Positions 7,924 to 15,586 of a stretch of DNA of 64,000 bases are shown in pieces. Source of the DNA: a virus. Each line of letters begins with the position of its first letter. Within the stretch, counting starts at the first letter, position 1. The translations under genes were made by a program, and so were the position numbers. Where the stretch lies: positions 18,970-82,969 of IMG/VR virus record IMGVR_UViG_3300046001_006965; one strand, given 5' to 3'. The notes under the pieces are model-generated. The model made no database searches, was not told the origin of the DNA, and was given only the letters and a program-made list of their open reading frames with translations.

Positions 7924-7998
7924 TTATTTTTTACAGATTGTACATTTATAATTTTTGAATATTGTCATTGTGAAGCAATGTTTGCAGTATTTAAACAT
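7924..7998 (-). CDS. 24-residue zinc-ribbon-like microprotein
   Basis: Frame MFKYCKHCFTMTIFKN-YKCTICKK, five bases upstream of the DUF3560 start. Two CxxC pairs 14 residues apart form a minimal zinc knuckle. It is too short for standard gene finders. Support is the Cys spacing and perfect operon packing only. Confidence 0.35.
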   Translation of the reverse strand: MFKYCKHCFTMTIFKNYKCTICKK

Positions 7999-8004
7999 GG
8001 TTTT

Positions 8005-8214
8005 TTAGTTTTGAAGTTCATAATATCCGTTAATGTCGTAGGTAATCGACATTGATAAATCTTCTTCGAGTTGGTCGATGTTTTCCTCTTCTTCTTCAAA
8101 TTCGTATGATCCGGTCCATGCGTTCCATTCGGCATGATAGGAAGAATTGTCTAATCTAAATTGAAGTAAGTTTGCATCAATCGTTGTGCGTGGAGTAAAT
8201 AATAATAGTGCCAT
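8005..8214 (-). CDS. small acidic hypothetical protein
   Basis: 69 residues from the ATG at 8214 (MALLLFTPRTTIDANLLQFR); an ATG at 8247 is also in frame. The C-terminal half is strongly acidic (EFEEEEENIDQLEEDLS), a charge pattern seen in DNA-mimic phage proteins, though that role is only a guess. Confidence 0.5.
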   Translation of the reverse strand: MALLLFTPRTTIDANLLQFRLDNSSYHAEWNAWTGSYEFEEEEENIDQLEEDLSMSITYDINGYYELQN

Positions 8215-8298
8215 AGTATTGCTTTTTTTGTGTTTATCGTTAAGCAATATTAGGTTGAGATATTTTCACTGTCAAGGGAATCGGCCTTATTCTTCGAG

Positions 8299-8514
8299 TT
8301 AAAAAAGAGAAAGTTGGTCATAAATCTCTTTCTCTTTTTTGATTATTATTTCAAACAAATCAGGAAACATTACCATAAACCGGTTCATATAATTGATAAC
8401 AGTTTCAGATAGTTTTTCAATGTCAATGAAATTTTGTTTTAATTGGATCTTTGGAATGCCATTTTCATAAATGACATTCGATTTCCGGCTGTAGGTGTTA
8501 CTGAGATTAAGCAT
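8299..8514 (-). CDS. small protein ending in a beta-clamp-binding motif
   Basis: 71 residues, no family recognised. The last five residues are QLSLF, the exact consensus peptide QL[S/D]LF that inserts into the hydrophobic pocket of DnaN sliding clamps. Since this phage encodes its own clamp at 10-11 kb, the protein probably binds that clamp or the host one, either as a recruited factor or as an inhibitor. It overlaps the next gene by 8 bases. Confidence 0.6.
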   Translation of the reverse strand: MLNLSNTYSRKSNVIYENGIPKIQLKQNFIDIEKLSETVINYMNRFMVMFPDLFEIIIKKEKEIYDQLSLF

Positions 8515-8719
8515 TGCTTTTGAGTTTTACAACATAGGAATTAAATCCACTGGCTATGTATGTTTTATTTGATATTGAAAGACAGTTTAATTTATACTCA
8601 TCATCTATAAAATATTTATCTTGTAAAGTTTCAGATTCAACGTCTGATAATATTTCTAAATCCAGTCCGTTACCGATTATCCTACTGATGAAAACCAGGT
8701 CTTTTGCTTTTCTTTTCAT
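8507..8719 (-). CDS. hypothetical protein
   Basis: 70 residues, family unknown. Alternating hydrophobic/charged pattern suggests a small beta-rich fold. It is translationally coupled to the clamp-motif gene downstream and lies 4 bases below the ASCH gene. Confidence 0.5.
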   Translation of the reverse strand: MKRKAKDLVFISRIIGNGLDLEILSDVESETLQDKYFIDDEYKLNCLSISNKTYIASGFNSYVVKLKSNA

Positions 8720-8723
8720 AGTT

Positions 8724-9326
8724 TTACTTTTCTGATTCTCTAATTTCTTCAGCCTCTTGTGCCATAATCGGAGAAAGTTCCCTCCAACATTCTATACAAA
8801 ATTTTTCACCTTCATCATCTTGTTCCATCGTTTCTGAGTCAAATTTGTTGCCACAACCGATGCATTCCACAATGTCGGTATCCGGAAACCAAAAAGATAG
8901 TTTCCCTTTTACGTTCAGGATTGGTTTTTCGTAAAGAACCGGATTGGCGAGTACCCAGTTGTAGATTGGTTTTTGACCGATAATTATATTAGTTCTGCCA
9001 ACTTTTGTAACTCCTTCTGATTGTTCTGCCCAAATACTCGGATTATTGATAACACAATCAATGATGTCAACTTCGCCAATGATTGCAGATTTTAAAAAGA
9101 ATTTGTTATGTTCTTCTTTTATAGAAACATCAACTTTTTTGTTAATTGCTTCCCATTGATTTACAGGAAAAGCCAAATTATTTCCTTTGAAAAATGGATA
9201 AATCTGACCTGAAGAGTGAATATATATTCTACCTCTGAAATGAGTTTTCCAAGTTCTGTTCTCGATGTCTTTAATTCCGTGAGCGATTAATGATGCCCAA
9301 GGCTGTTTGATTGATAGTGTTTTCAT
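8724..9326 (-). CDS. ASCH-domain protein with C-terminal zinc ribbon
   Basis: 200 residues. It starts MKTLSIKQPWASLIAHGIKD and continues ENRTW, the ASCH signature of a PUA-like beta-barrel that binds RNA or modified nucleosides. Residues 155-180 add CIGC...CIEC, a zinc ribbon. ASCH proteins in phages are suspected of acting on RNA or nucleobases; no substrate can be read here. Confidence 0.85.
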   Translation of the reverse strand: MKTLSIKQPWASLIAHGIKDIENRTWKTHFRGRIYIHSSGQIYPFFKGNNLAFPVNQWEAINKKVDVSIKEEHNKFFLKSAIIGEVDIIDCVINNPSIWAEQSEGVTKVGRTNIIIGQKPIYNWVLANPVLYEKPILNVKGKLSFWFPDTDIVECIGCGNKFDSETMEQDDEGEKFCIECWRELSPIMAQEAEEIRESEK

Positions 9327-9337
9327 AATGTGTTTTA

Positions 9338-9784
9338 TTAATTAAATTCAAGTCTCGTTTGATATTTTCCTGCGTAACCTTTGTCTTGGCACATTTTTAT
9401 AAAAACTGGAGGCGTAACGGCTTTTAATTTTTGATCATCAATAATTAATCTTTCGATATCTCGATAATAGAAAACCAAAAATCTTTTGAATGCTGGCCTG
9501 AAATAGTAATTTATGTATTCTTCTATCTCTAAATCTGTCATTTCACGACTTTGAATATATTCCCAATTGTTTTCAACTCCGGTTCTTCTGGTCATAAATG
9601 GATCAGTATTTATAATTAATGCAATTTGCTTTTTTTGGCTGCTTTCTTTATTATAAAAACCATAGGTTACAGTGAATTTTTTATTTTTGATTTGCTTTTT
9701 TAGGAAGCTAAATTCCTCTGGATCAAAATCTATGTTTATGTCTTTTTCCCATAAATCATAGTATCGCTTTGTGTTTTCAGTCAT
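9338..9784 (-). CDS. hypothetical protein with possible clamp-binding tail
   Basis: 148 residues, family not recognised. Aromatic-rich centre (YINYYFRPAFKRFLVFYYR). The C-terminus YQTRLEFN fits the looser hexapeptide clamp consensus QxxLx[L/F], less convincingly than the other two or three in this phage. Confidence 0.55.
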   Translation of the reverse strand: MTENTKRYYDLWEKDINIDFDPEEFSFLKKQIKNKKFTVTYGFYNKESSQKKQIALIINTDPFMTRRTGVENNWEYIQSREMTDLEIEEYINYYFRPAFKRFLVFYYRDIERLIIDDQKLKAVTPPVFIKMCQDKGYAGKYQTRLEFN

Positions 9785-9991
9785 TTAAAAATTATTTATA
9801 CTCGAATGAAAATATAAAAAGTTGCCACGGTCAAACTGTATCTTTTTATCGTAAAAATCTTGAATGATTCTTGAAACAGTTTGATCTGACGTTCCTACTA
9901 TTTGACCAATAACTTTCAATCTTCTATCGTCTGAACAAAAAAATAATTCCAAGACTCTCTGCTCTTGATTTCGTGATATTTCATTTAACAT
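9785..9991 (-). CDS. helix-turn-helix protein
   Basis: 68 residues. The core LKVIGQIVGTSDQTVSRIIQ is a sigma/MarR-like helix-turn-helix (residues 25-46). It directly follows dnaN in the operon, so it could regulate the operon or help replication initiation. No dimerisation domain is present. Confidence 0.65.
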   Translation of the reverse strand: MLNEISRNQEQRVLELFFCSDDRRLKVIGQIVGTSDQTVSRIIQDFYDKKIQFDRGNFLYFHSSINNF

Positions 9992-10011
9992 GGCAACTTC
10001 TTATTTTTGGT

Positions 10012-11124
10012 TTATATTTTTACCGGCATGGCCAGCATTAGAATTTCTTCGCCTTCTTCCAGACCGTCAATTGGTTTTAAGATTCCGGCACGCACTGGTG
10101 TTGACAGTTCCAGTTGAATCATTGTTGATTGTAAAGTGCCCAGCATTTCAGAAAGAAAACGGGAGTTAAACCCGATCTTGATGTCTTCTCCTTCGTAATT
10201 ACACGTAAGGCGTTCATCCGCTTTGTTGGAGTAATCAATATCTTCAGCAAAAATGTTTAGTTCGGTTCCGGCAACTTTCAAAATAATTTGATGCGTAGTT
10301 TTATTGGAGAAAGTCGCCACGCGCTTTACCGATTGCAATAACAAACTTCTGTCAATGATCAACATACTGGGATTGTTTTTTGGAATAACCGCTTCGTAAT
10401 TTGGATATTTGGCATCTATCAAACGGCAGGAAATAATATAGTTTTCAAAAGAAAAAACGGCATTCGAATTGTTGAATTCAATTGTCACGGCTTCGTCCAA
10501 GGTGCTCAATATTGCTTTTAAAACTCCTAACGGTTTCTTTGGCATAATGAAATTGGCATTTTCTGAAGCTTTCACATCTGATCGGGAATACTTGACCAAT
10601 TTGTGAGCATCTGTGGCTGTAAAAATCAAACCTTCAGTTGAAAGTTGAAAATATACACCAGTCATCATTGGCCTCAAATCATCGGTTCCGGTGGCAAAAA
10701 GTGTTTTGCTGATGGCATTTGCTAATACTTTGGAAGGAATTACTGTTGATGATGGATTTTCCAATACAATGGCTTTTGGATATTCTTCTCCAAGGAAATA
10801 AGCAATTTCATATTGTCCAGAATTCGAACTGATTTCGATGGTGTTGTTCTCTTTGGTTGTAAAAACCAAAGGCTGCTCCGAGAATGTTTTCAAAACTTCA
10901 ATCAAAAGTTTGGCTGGTATGGCCACGGATGCTTTGCCCTCAAAATCTACATCCATTGTGGTTGACATCGTGGTTTCCAGATCGGATGCCGTGATTTTCA
11001 ATTGGCCGTTTTCGATTTCAAAAAGGAAGTTGTCCAGGATTGGCATTGTGTTACTATTGGAGATTACTCCACCTAAAAAATTGAGTTTCTTTAATAACTC
11101 CGTGCTGCTTAAAGTGATTTTCAT
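10012..11124 (-). CDS. dnaN: DNA polymerase III beta sliding clamp, phage-encoded
   Basis: 370 residues, full length for a bacterial beta clamp, with three repeated domains; starts MKITLSSTELLKKLNFLGGV and includes the domain-2 segment ATGTDDLRPMMTGVYFQLS. The clamp encircles DNA and tethers polymerase and other factors. Phage clamps of the bacterial type are uncommon. The gene lies directly below pcfJ and pcfK and its operon encodes at least two proteins with clamp-binding tails. Confidence 0.93.
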   Translation of the reverse strand: MKITLSSTELLKKLNFLGGVISNSNTMPILDNFLFEIENGQLKITASDLETTMSTTMDVDFEGKASVAIPAKLLIEVLKTFSEQPLVFTTKENNTIEISSNSGQYEIAYFLGEEYPKAIVLENPSSTVIPSKVLANAISKTLFATGTDDLRPMMTGVYFQLSTEGLIFTATDAHKLVKYSRSDVKASENANFIMPKKPLGVLKAILSTLDEAVTIEFNNSNAVFSFENYIISCRLIDAKYPNYEAVIPKNNPSMLIIDRSLLLQSVKRVATFSNKTTHQIILKVAGTELNIFAEDIDYSNKADERLTCNYEGEDIKIGFNSRFLSEMLGTLQSTMIQLELSTPVRAGILKPIDGLEEGEEILMLAMPVKI

Positions 11125-11141
11125 AATTTTGTTTTTAATTG

Positions 11142-12479
11142 TTATGCCACTGCTTTTTCTTTGCTTTTTGGCCTTGTTTTGATTACTATTTTTCTAATTT
11201 TTTCCATATTTCGTTGGACTAAATCAATGATCTCATTGTGGTGTTCAGTTGACTCATTTTTCAAACCACGCGATTGTTCAATTTTTAGTTCCGGCAGCCT
11301 CAACTCAATTGTTTCGGCTCGTTTGCCATCTACTTTTGCTGAAAGGATCAATGATTTTTCCTTGAGATAATATTCGTTGGTGTAAACACAATGCTTGAGC
11401 TCGTCGCCTTCTTCCTTGAATTCTTCAATACTTTTGAGAACTGAAATGGATATATTTCCTTTCTTGAATTCCAAGTCGAAGAAATTTTTCCATCTTTCGA
11501 CATAATCAGATATCGCTTTTTCTAGTTTTTGCTGGCGTCTGATTACTCTCAATTTTTCATTTTCTATTTCTTGAATCCTTAAAATCTCACGCTTTTTCTT
11601 CATCAATTTGTCGTGTTCTGCTTTCAGGTTCTTTGGGCAAACATAAACGGCATTACGCAAATCTTTTTTGAAATACCTCAGCAAGTCCAAATAGTCATAC
11701 CAAATTCCGGCATCTTTGATTTTATACTTATTTCTGATTACAATTTTCACAGAATCCCAATAACTTTGGTGGCGACTGTCTTTGTAAACTCCAAAAAACA
11801 AAAGCTCTTTTTGATTGGCTTTTAATAGTGTTTCTATTTTTGGCGAATGTTCCAGTTTGTAAATTAGCAATCTATAATCGCAATGATGATTGAATTTTGT
11901 CAATCCATACTTTTCAAAACGAGGTAAGAACTCCGCTCCTGGACAATTGTAATCTGATGCAAATTTGTCATAATCCGTTTGTTGGTGATAGGGTCTGGAA
12001 TTCTGCCTAACCTCATAATCTGACGAAGAAAAACCATCACCGGTCCAAGTGGTATTTCGTCCTACAATTACGCTTTTGTTTTTATCGTAATCTTTCCACT
12101 CTTCAAACAAGCTTCTGAAATTATACCTTGGTGGTTTATTTTTTGACATTAATTTCCAACAGGAGAAATATCTAAAAACTTGAAATCTATCAACTACTTG
12201 AACCACTGAATAAGAAATTACCTTTTCAAACAATCCGTTATTGATATTGATTTTCTTTAGTTTTTTGGCACACGAAGGGCAAGTAACTCCGATAACTTGC
12301 TCTTGCCAAACTTGCGCTGGCTTCCAGCTGTGATTACATTCCATACAAACTAAATTTTTGTAATGGGTTGTATAATAAAAATCGTGATTAGAAATCACAT
12401 AATCCTCTTGCTCTCTTGGTTCAGAAAGTTCTTTATGAAGATTCCAAACTTCTACTTGTAATCTGGTTCTCGGCTTCAT
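11142..12479 (-). CDS. PcfJ-like protein
   Basis: 445 residues. A zinc ribbon lies at C45/C48 and C67/C70. The C-terminal third has the PcfJ signature EEGDELKHCVYTNEYYLK, then KSLILSAKVDGKRAETIELRL and NESTEHHNEIIDLVQRN. PcfJ was named on the conjugative plasmid pCF10; homologues are common in phages and plasmids with unknown biochemistry, always close to PcfK. Its stop overlaps the pcfK stop/start junction (TAATG). Confidence 0.85.
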   Translation of the reverse strand: MKPRTRLQVEVWNLHKELSEPREQEDYVISNHDFYYTTHYKNLVCMECNHSWKPAQVWQEQVIGVTCPSCAKKLKKININNGLFEKVISYSVVQVVDRFQVFRYFSCWKLMSKNKPPRYNFRSLFEEWKDYDKNKSVIVGRNTTWTGDGFSSSDYEVRQNSRPYHQQTDYDKFASDYNCPGAEFLPRFEKYGLTKFNHHCDYRLLIYKLEHSPKIETLLKANQKELLFFGVYKDSRHQSYWDSVKIVIRNKYKIKDAGIWYDYLDLLRYFKKDLRNAVYVCPKNLKAEHDKLMKKKREILRIQEIENEKLRVIRRQQKLEKAISDYVERWKNFFDLEFKKGNISISVLKSIEEFKEEGDELKHCVYTNEYYLKEKSLILSAKVDGKRAETIELRLPELKIEQSRGLKNESTEHHNEIIDLVQRNMEKIRKIVIKTRPKSKEKAVA

Positions 12480-12988
12480 TAGGCAAATAGATCTATTTGT
12501 TCCGCTTCGGTTGCCGGTTTCTTTTTGGCTGCCTTTGCAACTAATTTTTCTTTTTGCTCCGATACTACTTTTTCGATTGCTTGATTTTTAGCATCCTGTA
12601 AATCTTCTTCCGATAGTTTAATCTTTTTAGAAAGGGTTTTCTTCGCTTCTACTTTTGCTTCCTCGATCAACAAATCCATTGCTTTTTCTTTGGCTAATGC
12701 TTTATCTTCTTCGGTCAATTCAACGCTATGATTGACGATTGCTTTTCCGGAGACTGGTTTGATGTTTTTGATGTCGTCTTCATCGTAGTAATGAACTGCC
12801 CAGCCAAATACCTCATCATCGGAATAACCGCCACAATCACCGTCCTTTGCGCACTTCATTACATAGCTGCAGCATTCGTCCAGATTTTTGTTTTCTTTTT
12901 GGTAGGTAACAGCGAAGAGTTCATCTTCAGATGCTCTTTTGTCAAGGTAAGCCTTGATGGTTTCTTTAAATGCGTTTGATGTTTTCAT
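12479..12988 (-). CDS. PcfK-like protein ending in a beta-clamp-binding motif
   Basis: 169 residues. The N-terminal 80 residues (FKETIKAYLDKRASEDELFA, then CGGYSDDEVFGWAVHYYDED) match PcfK. A long Lys/Glu helix follows and the protein ends EQIDLFA, which fits the clamp-binding consensus Q[L/I][S/D]LF. It heads the operon with pcfJ and dnaN, so a physical link PcfK-DnaN is likely. It is driven by promoter C with a structured leader. Confidence 0.85.
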   Translation of the reverse strand: MKTSNAFKETIKAYLDKRASEDELFAVTYQKENKNLDECCSYVMKCAKDGDCGGYSDDEVFGWAVHYYDEDDIKNIKPVSGKAIVNHSVELTEEDKALAKEKAMDLLIEEAKVEAKKTLSKKIKLSEEDLQDAKNQAIEKVVSEQKEKLVAKAAKKKPATEAEQIDLFA

Positions 12989-13029
12989 TTTACTCGTTTT
13001 TAAAATTTGATTGTTAATTAAAACGCAAA

Positions 13030-13107
13030 TGAGCTATAAATTCCCAACGTCTCACTTTTGGTTCATTACAGCTCAATGCTATGCTTTAAGTTTCGTAATG
13101 TGAGACG
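13030..13107 (-). ncRNA. structured pseudoknot leader upstream of pcfK
   Basis: Minus-strand 5' UTR. P1 pairs CGTCTCAC (13100-13107) with GTGAGACG (13048-13055). Inside, hairpin P2 CATT/AATG (13075-13078 with 13064-13067) presents a 7-nt loop GAGCTGT (13068-13074). That loop can pair in full, with one G-U, to ATAGCTC at 13031-13037, 10 bases past P1. The same layout with different bases is found at 20810-20887. The pseudoknot ends about 40 bases before the pcfK ATG. Confidence 0.55.
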
Positions 13108-13119
13108 GAAACTGTTTTG

Positions 13120-13170
13120 TAAATATATAAAATCAATAACATATTTTGCAAGTTTATAACCTAATATGTT
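13120..13170 (-). promoter_or_regulatory. operator-promoter C (33-bp operator family)
   Basis: Minus strand 13170 to 13138 reads AACATATT at one end and TTGCAAAATATGTT at the other, exactly 33 bases. The -33 TTG is inside the second half-site, the spacer is 21 bases and the -7 element is TATATTTA (13120-13127). Compared with promoters A and B the promoter is shifted downstream by 11 bases, one helical turn, relative to the operator. Confidence 0.7.
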
Positions 13171-13193
13171 ATTGTTCTAAATAAGATATGGAG

Positions 13194-13631
13194 CTATAAT
13201 CCCCAAATTAGCATCATTGCATCACGCTGCTCTTGATTGGTTCTTTCTTTTATTTTGGTAATCTGCTCAAAAAATTTTGAATCTGTTTTAGATTTCGTTG
13301 GTTTTACTTGTGTAAATGGTAGTTTCAAGAACTCGCACATTTCGCAAATTTTCTTAGCTATCTCGTGATTTGCTCCAACCCGCTCACTTATTTTTCCATT
13401 AAAAGCTGTGGAAGCTGCTGCTTTGAAATGCCTGTTTCCTCCGTTCAGAAATCCACATTCTACATACACCATCACCTCGTAATCTAAATATTCTGGTGTG
13501 TTTTTTATAAAATAAAGCATTTGCAAAAGCTCGAAAAACTTTAAATTTTTAAGCTGTATTTTTTTGCCTGATTTCAAGGCAAACCCAGATTTATCGGTGT
13601 CAGGATCTATGCCTATAAGTATTTTTCCCAT
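13194..13631 (-). CDS. RuvC-like Holliday junction resolvase
   Basis: 145 residues with the RNase H-like nuclease layout. The first strand is IGIDPDTDKSGFA (Asp), a central Glu lies in VYVECGF, and the C-terminal acidic residue is in QEQRDAMMLIWGL. It would cut four-way junctions or branched replication intermediates before packaging. It is the last gene of the recombination operon that begins below promoter D; promoter C follows directly. Confidence 0.75.
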   Translation of the reverse strand: MGKILIGIDPDTDKSGFALKSGKKIQLKNLKFFELLQMLYFIKNTPEYLDYEVMVYVECGFLNGGNRHFKAAASTAFNGKISERVGANHEIAKKICEMCEFLKLPFTQVKPTKSKTDSKFFEQITKIKERTNQEQRDAMMLIWGL

Positions 13632-13633
13632 AA

Positions 13634-13999
13634 TTAAAAAATTGATTTTTCTTCAAAAGATTCGCATTTGTTTGGCATAGGTTCTTGTTCTTGAAAGGTT
13701 TCATATTTTTTATGAAGTCCTCTTTTTTCAATAGAAAAAGGAAACATTAATTTATCTAATTTTGAACATTTAAAAACTTTTACCATTTTATCTGTGTAAT
13801 CAACTTCTCCATATCCGCAATACGTTTCAAAAGAAACTTCTTTTTGTATTTTTTCTAAATGTTCGCAAAAGTGACAGGCTTTTTTATTGGCTGGATTTTG
13901 ATCGCATTTCAATTCGTGGTTGATCATTGCGTGTTTTCGCTTCAATTCTTTTTTACAAAAATCACATTTGTAAATGGTTACGTTTTCGATTGTTTTCAT
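13634..13999 (-). CDS. C2H2/CxxC zinc-finger protein
   Basis: 121 residues. The N-terminus YKCDFCKKELKRKHAMINH followed by ExKC is a C2H2-like finger; a second Cys/His group ACHFCEH follows, then scattered Cys. Likely a small DNA- or protein-binding factor. No known phage family could be assigned. Confidence 0.6.
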   Translation of the reverse strand: MKTIENVTIYKCDFCKKELKRKHAMINHELKCDQNPANKKACHFCEHLEKIQKEVSFETYCGYGEVDYTDKMVKVFKCSKLDKLMFPFSIEKRGLHKKYETFQEQEPMPNKCESFEEKSIF

Positions 14000-14011
14000 T
14001 TTGTAATAGAA

Positions 14012-14752
14012 TTAAAATTTATAATCTCCTTTTATTACTAATCTTTTTTGTCTCAAGTAATTCAGAAAAGGTTGCATTTCGGTTTTCTTTTCCCAATCGA
14101 TAATGGTATCTTCCAGCATTTGTCGGTCCATATTTTGAACCATTTCATCTATTTCCTGATGCATCTGTGCCTCTTTTTCCTTTCGTAATTTTTCAGCTTT
14201 TCTTTTTTCGTAGAACTGATGAACGGCATTGCTTCGAATATCATTTTCAGTTTGGGTGCTGCTGGTTTCTCTCTCTTTGATTCGCTCAAATTCAATGTAT
14301 TTTTTTTCGAGATATTCCGGCATCCATTTTACAAGCACGTTTTGTCCATCAAGTTTGTAATCTTTACCGTCTCCCAGAATGCCTTGACGAACTTGTTTGA
14401 GCATCAACACAACGTCTTCGATAGTTTCATAAGGATATTTTTCGGCGATATCCGCTGCCAGCAAAGCTGACTGTGTTGCAGAAAGTGATTTTCCAACATT
14501 GAAATTTGCATTAAATCTGTTGAGCAAATAACAAATGGCGGTTATGGTGCCAATTTCTCCAACTGTTTTTTCTAGTTTTTTAAGTGTGGTACCGTCAATG
14601 GCTTTTATCAAACTTAGATTTTTCTCAAAAACAATTAATCCAACTTCGTTATTAGCCGCCAAACATTGCATTAACTGCATTGACTGCTGATTGCTTATGG
14701 TTAGCATCTGCTCTTTGTGAATTGAGACTTCGTACATTTTCTCTGTTTCCAT
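14012..14752 (-). CDS. conserved Bacteroidetes phage protein, possible replication factor
   Basis: 246 residues. The middle region ALLAADIAEKYPYETIEDVV with LMLKQVRQGILGDGKDYKLD resembles proteins found beside DnaD/DUF4373 replication genes in Bacteroidetes phages. The C-terminal 80 residues are a Lys/Glu coiled coil. It overlaps the DUF4373 gene upstream by 101 bases in another frame. A helicase-loader role is possible, not shown. Confidence 0.6.
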   Translation of the reverse strand: METEKMYEVSIHKEQMLTISNQQSMQLMQCLAANNEVGLIVFEKNLSLIKAIDGTTLKKLEKTVGEIGTITAICYLLNRFNANFNVGKSLSATQSALLAADIAEKYPYETIEDVVLMLKQVRQGILGDGKDYKLDGQNVLVKWMPEYLEKKYIEFERIKERETSSTQTENDIRSNAVHQFYEKRKAEKLRKEKEAQMHQEIDEMVQNMDRQMLEDTIIDWEKKTEMQPFLNYLRQKRLVIKGDYKF

Positions 14753-15578
14753 AATTATCTTCTAAAATTTTTAAAAAATTGGCTGGTTTGAAAATCCAAT
14801 CAAAACTAGCCGTCCAGTTATCTTTGTTGTCGCCCTGCAGAAATGGGGAATCTCTCGTTTTTTGAATTACGTTCTGAATTGATTCTTTGCCGTATTGTTT
14901 TTCCAACAGCTGAATTCTTTTTTTCCTGACATCTGACATTTTTTTTACTTCAGGTAAAAGCCCCCGGTTTGAATTAAAAAAAGAAAGAAGTTTATCAAAA
15001 TCAATCTTGTGGGTTGGAAGTTGATTTGGAAAATCAACAACTCCGTTAGGAGTATATTTTTCTTTTGTTTTCTCTTCTATAATTTCCTCTTCTATACTAT
15101 ACTCTTCTTTTCTTTGCGGATAACTTCCGGCAATCTCCCGCGGATTGACCTCTTTTTTGGGGCAATCTCCCGCGGATTGACCTCTTTTTTGCCTTATTTT
15201 GTCCAATATGTCGGAGTATTGAAACATTTCTGTTTTTCTTTTTCGATAAGCATCTTGAATACTGTCGGCAAATTTTTGACTGTAAATCACTTTGTAATCA
15301 TCAAAAAGAGCTTTGTCAATTGCTCCTAATTTTGCCAAATCATTTAAAATCGAAAGTGTTTTTTCTTCGTCAATTTTAAAAATAGAATTCAGAAACATTA
15401 AGGTCATTTCATCTGAAGCATCTATGTAATGATTATTGGCCTTTCCCAGCTGTTCTAATAGCTTAAACCAGGTTGCATACCCATCATTACCGTATTTTGT
15501 TTCTATGATGTGCATTTTGCGTCCGTGAGTACAATCGTGTGGAAAATAATCAACATCTTTTCTTTGTTCTCTAGCCAT
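14652..15578 (-). CDS. DUF4373 (Lin1244/Lin1753-like) replication initiation protein
   Basis: 308 residues. Residues 8-100 have the DUF4373 winged-helix pattern: YFPHDCTHGRKMHIIETKYG, YATWFKLLEQLG, then an alternation typical of DnaD-like domains. The C-terminal region with FDWIFKPANFLKILEDNYG is the DnaD-like tail. Such proteins open the origin or load helicase. The linker contains a 32-bp tandem duplication (15129-15191) read in two frames. Confidence 0.75.
   Translation of the reverse strand: MAREQRKDVDYFPHDCTHGRKMHIIETKYGNDGYATWFKLLEQLGKANNHYIDASDEMTLMFLNSIFKIDEEKTLSILNDLAKLGAIDKALFDDYKVIYSQKFADSIQDAYRKRKTEMFQYSDILDKIRQKRGQSAGDCPKKEVNPREIAGSYPQRKEEYSIEEEIIEEKTKEKYTPNGVVDFPNQLPTHKIDFDKLLSFFNSNRGLLPEVKKMSDVRKKRIQLLEKQYGKESIQNVIQKTRDSPFLQGDNKDNWTASFDWIFKPANFLKILEDNYGNRENVRSLNSQRADANHKQSAVNAVNAMFGG
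15129..15191. repeat. 32-bp tandem duplication inside the DUF4373 gene
   Basis: Two adjacent near-perfect copies of a 32-bp unit beginning GGCAATCTCCCGCGGATTGA at 15129 and 15161. Because 32 is not a multiple of three, the copies encode different peptides (KRGQSAGDCP and KKEVNPREIA), yet the reading frame stays open. Confidence 0.85.
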
Positions 15579-15586
15579 AATAATTT

